Below, in pieces: positions 36,239 to 45,204 of a stretch of DNA of 64,000 nucleotides (its first letter is position 1; each line of letters begins with the position of its first letter). This stretch comes from Balneolaceae bacterium UBA7797. Its GTDB lineage: Bacteria > Bacteroidota > Rhodothermia > Balneolales > Balneolaceae. The translations under genes were made by a program, and so were the position numbers. The stretch covers positions 236,002 to 300,001 of the forward strand of contig DLCN01000006.1 of assembly GCA_002480645.1 (NCBI GenBank), written 5' to 3'. The notes beneath the pieces are model-generated. The model had not been told where the DNA came from. It ran no database searches and was given only the letters and a program-made list of their open reading frames with translations.

Positions 36239-37064
36239 ATTTGTACACAAAAGATCCAGAGATATCGGGGACACACTTACTGATACATTCATTTACATTC
36301 GCGAAAATTTTAAAACGCTCGGTAAAGGCTTTCTCTTTTTTGTGATCCCATTATACATTATTCAATTCTTTCTACTTAAAGATTATCAGGCTCAGGCATT
36401 TTCCCAGATGTTTGATCCTACCAATACGATTAGTCCCGGTTCTATTTTCGGTTGGAAGTATTTCTTAGGTTTGTTCCTGTCAATTGCCTCCACGTCGATG
36501 ATGACCGTAATTACCCTGAAACATATCAACCTGACTTCCAGATCCGAAGAGCCTTCCTTGGGTAACCTTTCGGAAGGAGCCATACCGAATATGTTCCGGT
36601 TTATTTGGTTGTACACACTCGTCAGTCTGGCTTCAGGATTTTCCATGCTGTTATTTATTATCCCGGGTATTTTTATGGCGGTTAAACTCAGTCTCTCTTT
36701 CAGTGCACTGATCATAGAAGACAATTCGATCAGTGAGGCCATCAGCCGTTCCTGGGAACTGACCAAAGACCACTGGTGGGTCACTTTTGCTCTGCTTATC
36801 ATCATGTATATCATTTCTTTCATGGTCTCCTATTCCGTACTGATCCCGACTATTATATTGTCAGCATTCACAGCAGAATCGGGATTAGCTACAGACAGCA
36901 CTTTTTGGACTTCTATCTACACGATAATTAATGCCGTTTTCACAGCAGTATCTGCCCTCACCTATTCGGTAATGTTAATTGCTACTTCTCTGCATCTATA
37001 CAATCTGGCAGAACGAAAAGAAGGCGGCTCATTACGTTCCAGAATTGAGGGGCTGGTGGACTGA
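36231..37064 (+). CDS. multi-pass membrane protein of the MoxR operon
   Basis: 277 residues with about six hydrophobic segments. The pattern IPGIFMAVKLSLSFSALIIE, then SISEAISRSWELTKDHWW resembles the membrane domain seen in glycerophosphodiester-phosphodiesterase-associated and DUF975 proteins. Overlaps its upstream neighbour by 8 bp. No catalytic motif is visible, so no function is given. Confidence 0.8.
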   Translation: MSEFVHKRSRDIGDTLTDTFIYIRENFKTLGKGFLFFVIPLYIIQFFLLKDYQAQAFSQMFDPTNTISPGSIFGWKYFLGLFLSIASTSMMTVITLKHINLTSRSEEPSLGNLSEGAIPNMFRFIWLYTLVSLASGFSMLLFIIPGIFMAVKLSLSFSALIIEDNSISEAISRSWELTKDHWWVTFALLIIMYIISFMVSYSVLIPTIILSAFTAESGLATDSTFWTSIYTIINAVFTAVSALTYSVMLIATSLHLYNLAERKEGGSLRSRIEGLVD

Positions 37065-37065
37065 G

Positions 37066-37809
37066 TTGATACCCAGAGTTCTTATAGCGGTTTTTGTTGT
37101 ATTAGTACTATCTGCATTGATTCCAAATGACAGCATTCTATTACATGCTCAGGATTCGCTTGCGGTGCAGATCGATACTTCTGATTCGCTTCAACTTCGT
37201 GTGCCGGATGCATCAGCCTTAGATAAATATTCCAACGACCCTGATTTTGCTTACAATAATGATGCCCCCAAAAACACAACTTCAATAGTGAGTCGTATTC
37301 TCGGGTATGTTTTTGCCTGGTTAGGATTTATTCTTGGTACACCCCTTGGTAATTTTATTATGAAAGCCATCTTTGTAGGTGCGATCATCGGGCTTATCAT
37401 AGTAATTCTGAATCAGATTACCGGTGGAGAGTTGGTTAGTATTGTTACCCGGAGAAGATCAAATAAGGGAACTCAGATCAATATAGAAAAAGAAGAGCTC
37501 GATGAACTGGATCTGGAGGAGATGATAAAGACAGCCGTTATTAATTCTGATTATCATGCCGCCACGCGTTATACGTATTTGCTCGCCCTCAGAAACCTGG
37601 CTGATCGAGGATTTATAAAATGGAGTATTGAAAAAACAAATCTGGATTATGAACGGGAAATTGGATCTGGTCCCATTCTTAATCCCTTTCGAAAATTAAC
37701 ACTGTATTATTCTTATGTGGAATATGGAGATTTCAGTATCGATAAATATGGTTATGAGGACGTAAAGGCATTCTATACCAAATTACAGCGGGAGGTAACC
37801 GGTGAATAG
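37066..37809 (+). CDS. DUF4129-domain membrane protein
   Basis: 247 residues from a TTG at 37066, two bases after the previous stop, with GGTGG seven bases upstream; it gives a sensible signal/anchor (LIPRVLIAVFVVLVLSALIP). The frame is open further back (TTG at 36979), but that would overlap the previous gene by 86 bp in another frame. A second membrane helix lies near 95-120. The C-terminal DUF4129 region contains NSDYHAATRYTYLLALRNL and IEKTNLDYERE. The family occurs in MoxR/DUF58 operons and transglutaminase proteins. Confidence 0.8.
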   Translation: MIPRVLIAVFVVLVLSALIPNDSILLHAQDSLAVQIDTSDSLQLRVPDASALDKYSNDPDFAYNNDAPKNTTSIVSRILGYVFAWLGFILGTPLGNFIMKAIFVGAIIGLIIVILNQITGGELVSIVTRRRSNKGTQINIEKEELDELDLEEMIKTAVINSDYHAATRYTYLLALRNLADRGFIKWSIEKTNLDYEREIGSGPILNPFRKLTLYYSYVEYGDFSIDKYGYEDVKAFYTKLQREVTGE

Positions 37810-39010
37810 AGCCGAAGGCAAATATATCATTATGTTGATCGTGATCACTCTGGTTGGGGTGATCTATAGTATGTATCAGCCAAAGCCTATCGACTGGAGT
37901 GAAGGATATTCCAATTCAGAAAAGAAACCATTCGGAGCTTATATCCTTTTTGATCTGTTGGATGATGCCTTCCCCGAGTCTGAGATCGCAGTTACCAATG
38001 AATCTATTTTTGAAGGTATACCTGAATACGATATACAGAACTCAATCTTCATCTCTCCTTCTTTTTCAATTGATGATTTTGAAACCGATATTTTAATCGA
38101 TTATCTGTCCTATGGGGATGTATTGTTTATTGCCTCCCGGGAGATTAGTGGTCCATTAGCCGATACCTTAGGCATTAGAATGATGCCATCCGCTCCACAG
38201 ATCAATACCACCGCTAATTCTTTGGATTCACTTATTTCGAGCGGAGTAAATTTTACAAACGCACATATCCGGAAAGAAGATGACTGGTTATTTCCCTCTA
38301 CCCTTACAGGAGCCTACTTTCTCGAATTTGACACCACCCGAACTGAAATTCTTGGTTATTCAGATACGGAAAAGAAAGAAGTGAATTTTATTCGGATCAA
38401 AACTGACTCCAGCTACGTGTATCTGCACTCTAATCCCATGTTGTTTGGTAATTATTATTTACGGGATCCGGATTATTACCAGTATGCATTCAGTGCACTT
38501 TCTTATTTACCCGATTATCCTGTGGTTTGGGATGAATACTATAAGCCGGGTCGTATCTCCATCAGCTCGCCCATGCAATATGTGGTTTCGAAACCGAATT
38601 TAAAATATGCCTGGATACTAACTCTGTGTGGCATCATCCTGTATCTGGTGATCAATAGTAAACGCGTTCAGAAAGTGATCCCGGAGATCAAACCTATCCG
38701 GAATACCAGTATTAAATTCACCGAGACCATTGCTAATATGTATCTGAATAATGGTACACATAAAGATATTCTGGAGAAAAAGGTCACCTTTCTTTTCGAT
38801 TACATCCGTACAAATTTACATATTCAGATCGCAGATGCCGACAATGCAGATCATGAAACGATCGCTGCAAGATCAGGTATTCCTGAATCTGAAATTCAGA
38901 ACCTGTTTACTGCTATCCGTACCATGCTCGCTAAAACTGAGATCTCAAATTCAGAATTGGTTCAGATCAACCAAAAAATTGACAACTTCTATAAACAATC
39001 ACAACGATGA
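37802..39010 (+). CDS. DUF4350-domain membrane protein
   Basis: 402 residues from a GTG at 37802 with GGGAGG upstream. One N-terminal helix (about 8-24), an extracytoplasmic domain with the GATase-like DUF4350 fold (FGAYILFDLLDDAFPESEI, LIDYLSYGDVLFIASRE), then a second helix (about 265-285) and a cytosolic helical tail. Overlaps the DUF4129 gene by 8 bp and the MoxR gene by 4 bp (ATGA). Probably a structural part of the MoxR-linked membrane complex. Confidence 0.82.
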   Translation: MNRAEGKYIIMLIVITLVGVIYSMYQPKPIDWSEGYSNSEKKPFGAYILFDLLDDAFPESEIAVTNESIFEGIPEYDIQNSIFISPSFSIDDFETDILIDYLSYGDVLFIASREISGPLADTLGIRMMPSAPQINTTANSLDSLISSGVNFTNAHIRKEDDWLFPSTLTGAYFLEFDTTRTEILGYSDTEKKEVNFIRIKTDSSYVYLHSNPMLFGNYYLRDPDYYQYAFSALSYLPDYPVVWDEYYKPGRISISSPMQYVVSKPNLKYAWILTLCGIILYLVINSKRVQKVIPEIKPIRNTSIKFTETIANMYLNNGTHKDILEKKVTFLFDYIRTNLHIQIADADNADHETIAARSGIPESEIQNLFTAIRTMLAKTEISNSELVQINQKIDNFYKQSQR

Positions 39011-40029
39011 GTGACATACCAAATACTGACCTTCCGCAGGAAGAACCATCATCACAGGAAGTACCATTCAAAAACCGAATCGATCTGAGTGGAGTGCAAA
39101 CTCTTGTAGGAAAGATCCGAGCAGAGATAAGAAAAGTGATCGTTGGTCAGGATGAGATGATCGATCTGCTGATCTGTGGATTACTTGCAGACGGTCATGT
39201 GCTTGTGGAAGGTGTTCCCGGTGTAGCAAAGACGCTTACCGTCCGATTACTTGCCAAAACATTGGATACCAACTTCTCCCGCATTCAATTCACACCTGAC
39301 CTTATGCCGGCTGACATCATTGGTACCAGTGTTTTCAATTCAAAAACCGCTGATTTCGAATTCAAAAAAGGACCGGTATTTTCTAATCTGGTGCTTATCG
39401 ATGAGATAAACCGGTCTCCGGCAAAAACTCAATCTGCTTTATTTGAAGTGATGCAGGAGCGACAAATAACCGTTGATGGTGTCTCCCATGTAATGCAACG
39501 TCCATTTTTGGTTATCGCGACTCAAAACCCGATCGAACATGAAGGTACCTACCGCTTACCGGAAGCTCAGTTAGATCGCTTCCTTTTTAAAGTGGATGTG
39601 GGTTATCCTGAGTTGGACGATGAAGTAGCTATTTTAGAAGGAGCTTATCAACGAAAGACCGATTCTGATATCGCATCAGTAAATGCTGTAGTAACAGCAG
39701 AAGAACTGAACAGCCAGAAAGAACGCGTTAGTGAAGTGCATGTTGAAAAAGAATTGATGCAATACATTGCGCGAATTGTAAATGAAACCCGGAATTCAAG
39801 TTCTATCTTAATTGGAGCCTCTCCAAGGGCTTCCGTTTATCTGATGAGAGCAGCACAGGCATGGGCAGCTATGAAAGGCAGGGATTTTATCACTCCGGAA
39901 GATGTAAAAGAAATTATCGCCCCGTCACTTCGCCACAGAATCACCTTAACGCCCGAAAGAGAAATGGAAGGTGTTTTACCTGATACCATTCTTAAACAAC
40001 TAGCCGACAAAGTGGAAGTACCCAGATAG
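39007..40029 (+). CDS. MoxR-family AAA+ ATPase
   Basis: 340 residues, cytoplasmic. Walker A GVPGVAKT at 69-76, Walker B LVLIDEINR near 126-134, sensor ATQNPIEHEGTYRLPEAQLDRF and the C-terminal lid. MoxR ATPases act as chaperones for metal-centre insertion or complex assembly, commonly with a DUF58 partner, which follows at once (1-bp overlap, TAGTG). Starts inside the DUF4350 stop (ATGA). Confidence 0.93.
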   Translation: MSDIPNTDLPQEEPSSQEVPFKNRIDLSGVQTLVGKIRAEIRKVIVGQDEMIDLLICGLLADGHVLVEGVPGVAKTLTVRLLAKTLDTNFSRIQFTPDLMPADIIGTSVFNSKTADFEFKKGPVFSNLVLIDEINRSPAKTQSALFEVMQERQITVDGVSHVMQRPFLVIATQNPIEHEGTYRLPEAQLDRFLFKVDVGYPELDDEVAILEGAYQRKTDSDIASVNAVVTAEELNSQKERVSEVHVEKELMQYIARIVNETRNSSSILIGASPRASVYLMRAAQAWAAMKGRDFITPEDVKEIIAPSLRHRITLTPEREMEGVLPDTILKQLADKVEVPR

Positions 40030-41360
40030 TGAACTTTTTTAGAAGCATATTTCTCAGGGTACGTTTTTTTGTAGTGCTTGCCATTATCGTGGCTACGTAC
40101 ATCACCGGTTTTTTTAATCCGGGATTGGAGGTTGCGGGCCATGTTCTACTTCTGGTTTTTCTGGTAACCACCATTGCAGACCTGTTGTTACTGTTTAGCA
40201 GAAGTAACGCGATCGAAGCGAAGAGAACTACTCCAAAGCGTTTTTCTAACGGGGATGCGAATAAAGTTCATATAGAGTGTACCTCCGATTATCCTTTTCA
40301 GGTTTCTGTATCTTTGATCGATGAGATTCCGGATCAGTTTCAGATCAGGGATTTTTTAATCACTCATACTTTTAAAAAACAGGGGAAGGAAAGCTTCAGC
40401 TATGAGCTTACTCCTACATCCAGAGGCGAATATCATTTCGGTAATATCAATATACTTGTTCACTCAAGAATAGGTTTTGTCTCACGAAAAGTAGTGATAC
40501 ACCAACCCGATATGGTGCCTGTTTATCCGTCATTCATACAAATGCGTAAGTTTGAAATGTACGCCATGAGTAACCGCCTCACTGATATTGGTGTTAAAAA
40601 GATCAGACGTCTGGGGCATACCATGGAATTTGATCAGATCAAAGAGTATGTGCGCGGCGACGATATACGATCTATCAACTGGAAGGCAACCGCCCGGTCA
40701 CAGCAACTCATGGTCAATCAATATCAGGATGAACGATCTCAGCAGATCATTAATGTCATCGATATTGGCCGTGTTATGAAACTACCATTCGACGGACTAA
40801 CCTTGCTTGAGTATGCTATTAATACAAGCCTGGTTATATCTAATATTGCATTACTGAAAGAAGATAAAGCAGGCGTATTCACTTTCTCCAACAAGGATTC
40901 ACTGATCATTAAACCGGAGAAAAAACGAACTCATATTCGCAGAATTCAGGAAGGCTTGTATAACATCGATACCAATTTCATGGAATCGGATTATGAACGA
41001 TTAATGCTGAATCTTAGAACACACCTGAATCAGCGTTCATTGGTATTGTTGTACACAAATTTCGAAACAATATCGTCTATGGAGCGGCAACTCCCTTATC
41101 TGCAGAGAATTGCTCGCGACCACCTGCTTGTTGCCATCTTTTTTGAGAATACCGAGCTGACTTCACTGATTCAAAATGATGCCGAAAATGTGGATGATGT
41201 GTATGTTAAAACAGTAGCGGAAAAATTTGGGTTTGAGAAAAAGCAGATCGTTAAAACATTGAACAGATATGGTATTCAAACCATTTTAACCCCGCCTAAA
41301 GAACTTTCCATAAATGCCATTAACAAATATCTGGAAATGAAATCACGTGGTATGATCTAA
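40029..41360 (+). CDS. DUF58-domain protein, MoxR partner
   Basis: 443 residues from a GTG that overlaps the MoxR stop. Two membrane helices near the N-terminus (about 10-30 and 35-55) and a vWA-like DUF58 domain with EYVRGDDIRSINWKATAR, the family signature (about 210-228), then VNQYQDERSQQ. The MIDAS-like metal site is expected in the central fold. Last gene of the operon. In known systems such pairs act on an envelope or enzyme-maturation target. Confidence 0.92.
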   Translation: MNFFRSIFLRVRFFVVLAIIVATYITGFFNPGLEVAGHVLLLVFLVTTIADLLLLFSRSNAIEAKRTTPKRFSNGDANKVHIECTSDYPFQVSVSLIDEIPDQFQIRDFLITHTFKKQGKESFSYELTPTSRGEYHFGNINILVHSRIGFVSRKVVIHQPDMVPVYPSFIQMRKFEMYAMSNRLTDIGVKKIRRLGHTMEFDQIKEYVRGDDIRSINWKATARSQQLMVNQYQDERSQQIINVIDIGRVMKLPFDGLTLLEYAINTSLVISNIALLKEDKAGVFTFSNKDSLIIKPEKKRTHIRRIQEGLYNIDTNFMESDYERLMLNLRTHLNQRSLVLLYTNFETISSMERQLPYLQRIARDHLLVAIFFENTELTSLIQNDAENVDDVYVKTVAEKFGFEKKQIVKTLNRYGIQTILTPPKELSINAINKYLEMKSRGMI

Positions 41361-41420
41361 ACTATTTTGATTACCTGTTATTGACCGAAACTCCATAAAC
41401 CAGATTCAAATTATTTCGAC

Positions 41421-41948
41421 ATGAAGACATTAAGTACATTTTTATTACTGTTTCTGCTAATCTTACCATGCGCCATCCAAGCTCAGGAGAATGCTTTTAG
41501 CGGAGAATATTCGAGTCCTGTGATTACGTTTGCGATCGTCGCCTACGACTTTAATGAAACCCTCGATTTTTATACACAGATTCTGGGAATGCAAAAGGTA
41601 GATGAATTTTCCATTGATGAAGCTTTCGGGAAGCGTTCCGGTCTCTCAAATGGAGTACCTTTCGACGTAACAGTATTACGACTCACAGACGATCCAAATT
41701 CATCCCAGATAAAAATAACCAGCTTTGAAAATCCGGATGAACTCACTAAATCTGAATTCATTCAGGATAACGTAGGGGTTCAATACCTTACTATTCTGGT
41801 AAAAAGCATGAAGCCTTTTATTGATCGTATTGATGAATATGGCATTGAATACAGAGGGGAAACCCCTACCCCACTTGGTAATGGTCGTCAGTTTGTACTC
41901 ATTCAGGATCCCAACGGTTTATTTATTGAATTGATCGGACCGGAGTAA
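41421..41948 (+). CDS. secreted VOC-superfamily (glyoxalase-like) protein
   Basis: 175 residues with signal peptide ending AIQAQ. One VOC unit pair: VAYDFNETLDFYTQILGMQ and RQFVLIQDPNGLFIELIG, the classic VOC start and end. VOC proteins bind a metal or small molecule; the metal-ligand His are not clearly conserved (the final Glu is), and a periplasmic VOC is uncommon. Not clearly part of the preceding operon (60-bp gap). Confidence 0.82.
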   Translation: MKTLSTFLLLFLLILPCAIQAQENAFSGEYSSPVITFAIVAYDFNETLDFYTQILGMQKVDEFSIDEAFGKRSGLSNGVPFDVTVLRLTDDPNSSQIKITSFENPDELTKSEFIQDNVGVQYLTILVKSMKPFIDRIDEYGIEYRGETPTPLGNGRQFVLIQDPNGLFIELIGPE

Positions 41949-42028
41949 GCTGTTCTTAATAATTTAAAATTTCTCTACTCTTAGAGTGCAAGTATTATTA
42001 TACTTATACTCATTATTATCTTTATTAT

Positions 42029-42994
42029 ATGATTAAATATTTACTCACTTTTTCCATTATTCTGCTATTGTTTAATACATCGTATTCTCAGGATTCGGGA
42101 TATTTGAGAATAGACTCGAATTTGGATGATTTTTATGTTGTCGTTGATGGTAATTACAACAATGAATTCCACCTCAGCTCCGGGGATTCAATCCAATTGG
42201 AGACCGGTATCCATCAAATAAGTATGATTGCGGAAAAAATTAACGATAACGTGTTCAATGTTACGATTAATCCCGGAGAAACTACTACCAGGTTTAAGAA
42301 TTTTCATATATCAAGATTTTTTAAAGCAACAAGTAGTTCCTACCCTAGATTTAAATGGAATGCGAATCTAATCGTAATGAGTGATAAGAATGCCGACATT
42401 TTTGTAGATGACACATATGTTGGTACCGGCCTCCAGGGATTGTTGTTGGATAAAGGTAATTATTCAATTTCAGTTAAGAGTGATTCCTACGAAAAAACAA
42501 TAACCTACTCCAATTATGATAAAAATTTAAATGTCTTAAACCTGCATACTCTTCCTACTAAGAAAAAAGCCTATGCTTATTCACTAATTCCCGGAGCAAG
42601 TCAATTTTACAAACAGGATTATTTAAAAGGAGTTATTTTTTCCGTTGGTTTTTCCGCGCTGTTGGTTACTTCAATTAGTTATAACCACAAGCTAAATCAG
42701 GCAAACAAAGATTCTGAACAGTTATTGCAAAATTACAGAACTGCAACAGATGTCAGCCTGATTAATCAGTACGCAAGTGAATTGGAAAAACGTATGGGTG
42801 ATTCCCAGACGTACGCGGACAATACTAATATGGCTATGATAGCAACCGGAGGCTTTTATCTGCTAAATATTCTGGACGCCGTTTTACTACAACCAAGAAG
42901 AGGGTATTATAAAGGGTGGGATATCGATCCATTTATTGATTACGAAGCAACAGAGGGACGATTATACGGGATTAAAATTTCAAAGGATCTATGA
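42029..42994 (+). CDS. secreted/membrane protein with PEGA-like and DUF5683-like segments
   Basis: 321 residues with signal peptide ending TSYSQ. PEGA-like beta hairpins (DDFYVVVDGNYNNEF and ADIFVDDTYVGTGLQG) occupy the first half; the C-half has IPGASQFYKQDYLKGVIFS, a motif of DUF5683-type membrane tails, with two hydrophobic stretches near 200-220 and 270-290. Visibly more A+T-rich than flanking genes. It overlaps the next gene (ATGATGA), so they form one unit. Function not recognised. Confidence 0.75.
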   Translation: MIKYLLTFSIILLLFNTSYSQDSGYLRIDSNLDDFYVVVDGNYNNEFHLSSGDSIQLETGIHQISMIAEKINDNVFNVTINPGETTTRFKNFHISRFFKATSSSYPRFKWNANLIVMSDKNADIFVDDTYVGTGLQGLLLDKGNYSISVKSDSYEKTITYSNYDKNLNVLNLHTLPTKKKAYAYSLIPGASQFYKQDYLKGVIFSVGFSALLVTSISYNHKLNQANKDSEQLLQNYRTATDVSLINQYASELEKRMGDSQTYADNTNMAMIATGGFYLLNILDAVLLQPRRGYYKGWDIDPFIDYEATEGRLYGIKISKDL

Positions 42995-45186
42995 TGAATA
43001 AGTATCTGATTGTATTATCATTTTGTGTCGGTCTCAGTGTTTTCTCATGTAGAGAAGCTTCCATTACTTCGTTTGAGAGAAACCAGCCCAACGACCCGCA
43101 AAATATAAATTTTGAACTTCCTCCTCCTGTTTCTTTTAATGTAAATCCTCACTCCTCAGGAGGGTTGGTATTATCATGGGAAGATACTACCGGTTACATC
43201 GATGGGTTTGAAATAATCAGACTTGCAGATGACTACAATGAGACCAAATCATATACCCTTTCCAGTGATGTTTCTTCTCTTATTGATTCTACGGTTTCCC
43301 CAACCCGCGAATCAACTTATAAAATCAGTTCTTTTGTACTTAATAAAGACTCATTAAACCGGGCCGAATGGATTACAAAAACAGTTGATTTCGGAACTCT
43401 TATTAAACGCGGAATGAATGTAGATACTGCAAAAAGCACGCTTACGATAAATTGGGCTTATGAGTACAACTGGGATTACATCACCCGGATACACCTAACA
43501 TTTGGAGAAGACAGTACGAAATTTTATTCCCTTGAAAATATGGAAACCACTCTGGAAATACCGTTTGAGCCAAGCTTTGAATATATTAGAATTGACGTAT
43601 ATGCATACATAAACGCTTCTGATACGGTCAACAACCAAACTATTGGTAGTATCAATCATATATATGAACAGTCGATGGAGTTTAATCCGGAATTTTACTC
43701 AGCAAGAATAATTAGTTATAACGAAATAGAATTAAAATGGAGAGATAATTCATATTTTGAAGAGGGTTTCAGAATATATAAAACTTACAATGTGTCTTCT
43801 GATGAATGGGAATTAATAGCAACTTTACCTCCCAACACTACTCATTACTCTGATACAGACAACCCCTTTGATGATGCTCCCATTGGTACTTTTTCAAATT
43901 ATATAAGTATCAATTATGGTATTAGTGCCTTTAAAGGTACCTCGAGTTCGGGAGATTTTGGAAAAAGCGTGGCCATTGAACTTGAAAGCACTCCGACTTT
44001 ATATGCCGGTAATTTGACAAATACAGGAATAGAAGTAAGATGGAGTAATAATAATTCTTCCTCATATACTCTACAGCGTAGTATTAATGGAAATGCATTT
44101 ACCGATTACCAAACACTTGGCGAAAATACGACCTCCTATTACGATACAAATATAGTTCCCAATAATTCGTATTCCTATAGAATCAAATCAGAATACTCCA
44201 GATACTCGAATGAAAAAACATTCATTTATTCGAATTATCTGAAAGAAAACAGATCAATTAACCTGAACCATCATCTCAACGCCAGTTTCAGATTTAGTAA
44301 TGACGGTAACTATCTCGTTTATTCTGGAAAAAACACCCAAAACGAGTCTAAATACGATATGGTTGTTTATGATCTGAGTAGCAACGCTGAAATCTTTAAA
44401 TATACCTTCCCTTCTGATGATATTAGTATCTCGAATGTAGATATAGATACTAACAACCAATATGTTGCATATGCAGCAAATACTGAGAACCAATTTGGAA
44501 TTATTGACTACTCTGACGGAACGGTAGTTGTCACAAAAAAAACAGAAGCTTTAACCTATGGTGTATATGATTTGGAATTTTCGCCTGATGGAAAGTACCT
44601 CTATACCAACACATGGGGCTCTGAAGTACGTAAATATGATATTCAAAACGATGAATATGCCTTTATTACACGGGCTGTAAGTTCAACAACAGGGAGCTAC
44701 CGGGGAATTGCTGTTCACCCTGGAGGAAATATGATAGGTGTGAATGCGGATGGTAATGTTGAAATTATGGATTCACTGGGTTCGTTTTTATCTGTAAATA
44801 CCTGGGATCTGGGGAGTGTATCTAATTATGTTAGCTTCTCCGGAAGTGGTAACTCGATGTCATACATTTCTCACTTTACCAGAGGAATAGTTTACGATGT
44901 ACCATCCTTTGAACCTATTTTAAGTATCAGAACTGAGCTTATTAATGTAACATACGACGATTCGTATGCTCTCTCTTACGATGATGACAACATACTTATT
45001 CTAAACCGGCTCTCTACCATTGATTATCACGAGGCAACATTTCTACCAATAATTGATATCTCAGATTTACGCTGCTCACCCACTGAAAATTTATGTGCGG
45101 CCTATCAGCCTTCAATGAGCAGAATCATGTTCTATTCTGTAAGTGACGACGAAAAATGGATGGAAGGTGAAAGATACACTGAATAA
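42991..45186 (+). CDS. lipoprotein with Fn3-like repeats and a beta-propeller region
   Basis: 731 residues. Lipoprotein signal with VFSC before a Cys at about 20. Residues about 45-420 carry three or four Fn3-like modules (VLSWEDTTGYIDGFEIIR, IELKWRDNSYFEEGFRIYK, GIEVRWSNNNSSSYTLQR). The last ~300 residues form WD40-like blades (LEFSPDGKYLYTNTWGSEVR, IAVHPGGNMIGVNADGNVEI). Likely surface-exposed and adhesive or sensing. A+T-rich, paired with the upstream gene. No enzyme motif seen. Confidence 0.78.
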   Translation: MMNKYLIVLSFCVGLSVFSCREASITSFERNQPNDPQNINFELPPPVSFNVNPHSSGGLVLSWEDTTGYIDGFEIIRLADDYNETKSYTLSSDVSSLIDSTVSPTRESTYKISSFVLNKDSLNRAEWITKTVDFGTLIKRGMNVDTAKSTLTINWAYEYNWDYITRIHLTFGEDSTKFYSLENMETTLEIPFEPSFEYIRIDVYAYINASDTVNNQTIGSINHIYEQSMEFNPEFYSARIISYNEIELKWRDNSYFEEGFRIYKTYNVSSDEWELIATLPPNTTHYSDTDNPFDDAPIGTFSNYISINYGISAFKGTSSSGDFGKSVAIELESTPTLYAGNLTNTGIEVRWSNNNSSSYTLQRSINGNAFTDYQTLGENTTSYYDTNIVPNNSYSYRIKSEYSRYSNEKTFIYSNYLKENRSINLNHHLNASFRFSNDGNYLVYSGKNTQNESKYDMVVYDLSSNAEIFKYTFPSDDISISNVDIDTNNQYVAYAANTENQFGIIDYSDGTVVVTKKTEALTYGVYDLEFSPDGKYLYTNTWGSEVRKYDIQNDEYAFITRAVSSTTGSYRGIAVHPGGNMIGVNADGNVEIMDSLGSFLSVNTWDLGSVSNYVSFSGSGNSMSYISHFTRGIVYDVPSFEPILSIRTELINVTYDDSYALSYDDDNILILNRLSTIDYHEATFLPIIDISDLRCSPTENLCAAYQPSMSRIMFYSVSDDEKWMEGERYTE

Positions 45187-45204
45187 TAAACGTATTAATA
45201 ATTT

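Noticed and set aside
42029..45186. Calling the A+T-rich pair a mobile element
   Set aside because: No transposase, integrase or terminal repeats are visible at its edges.
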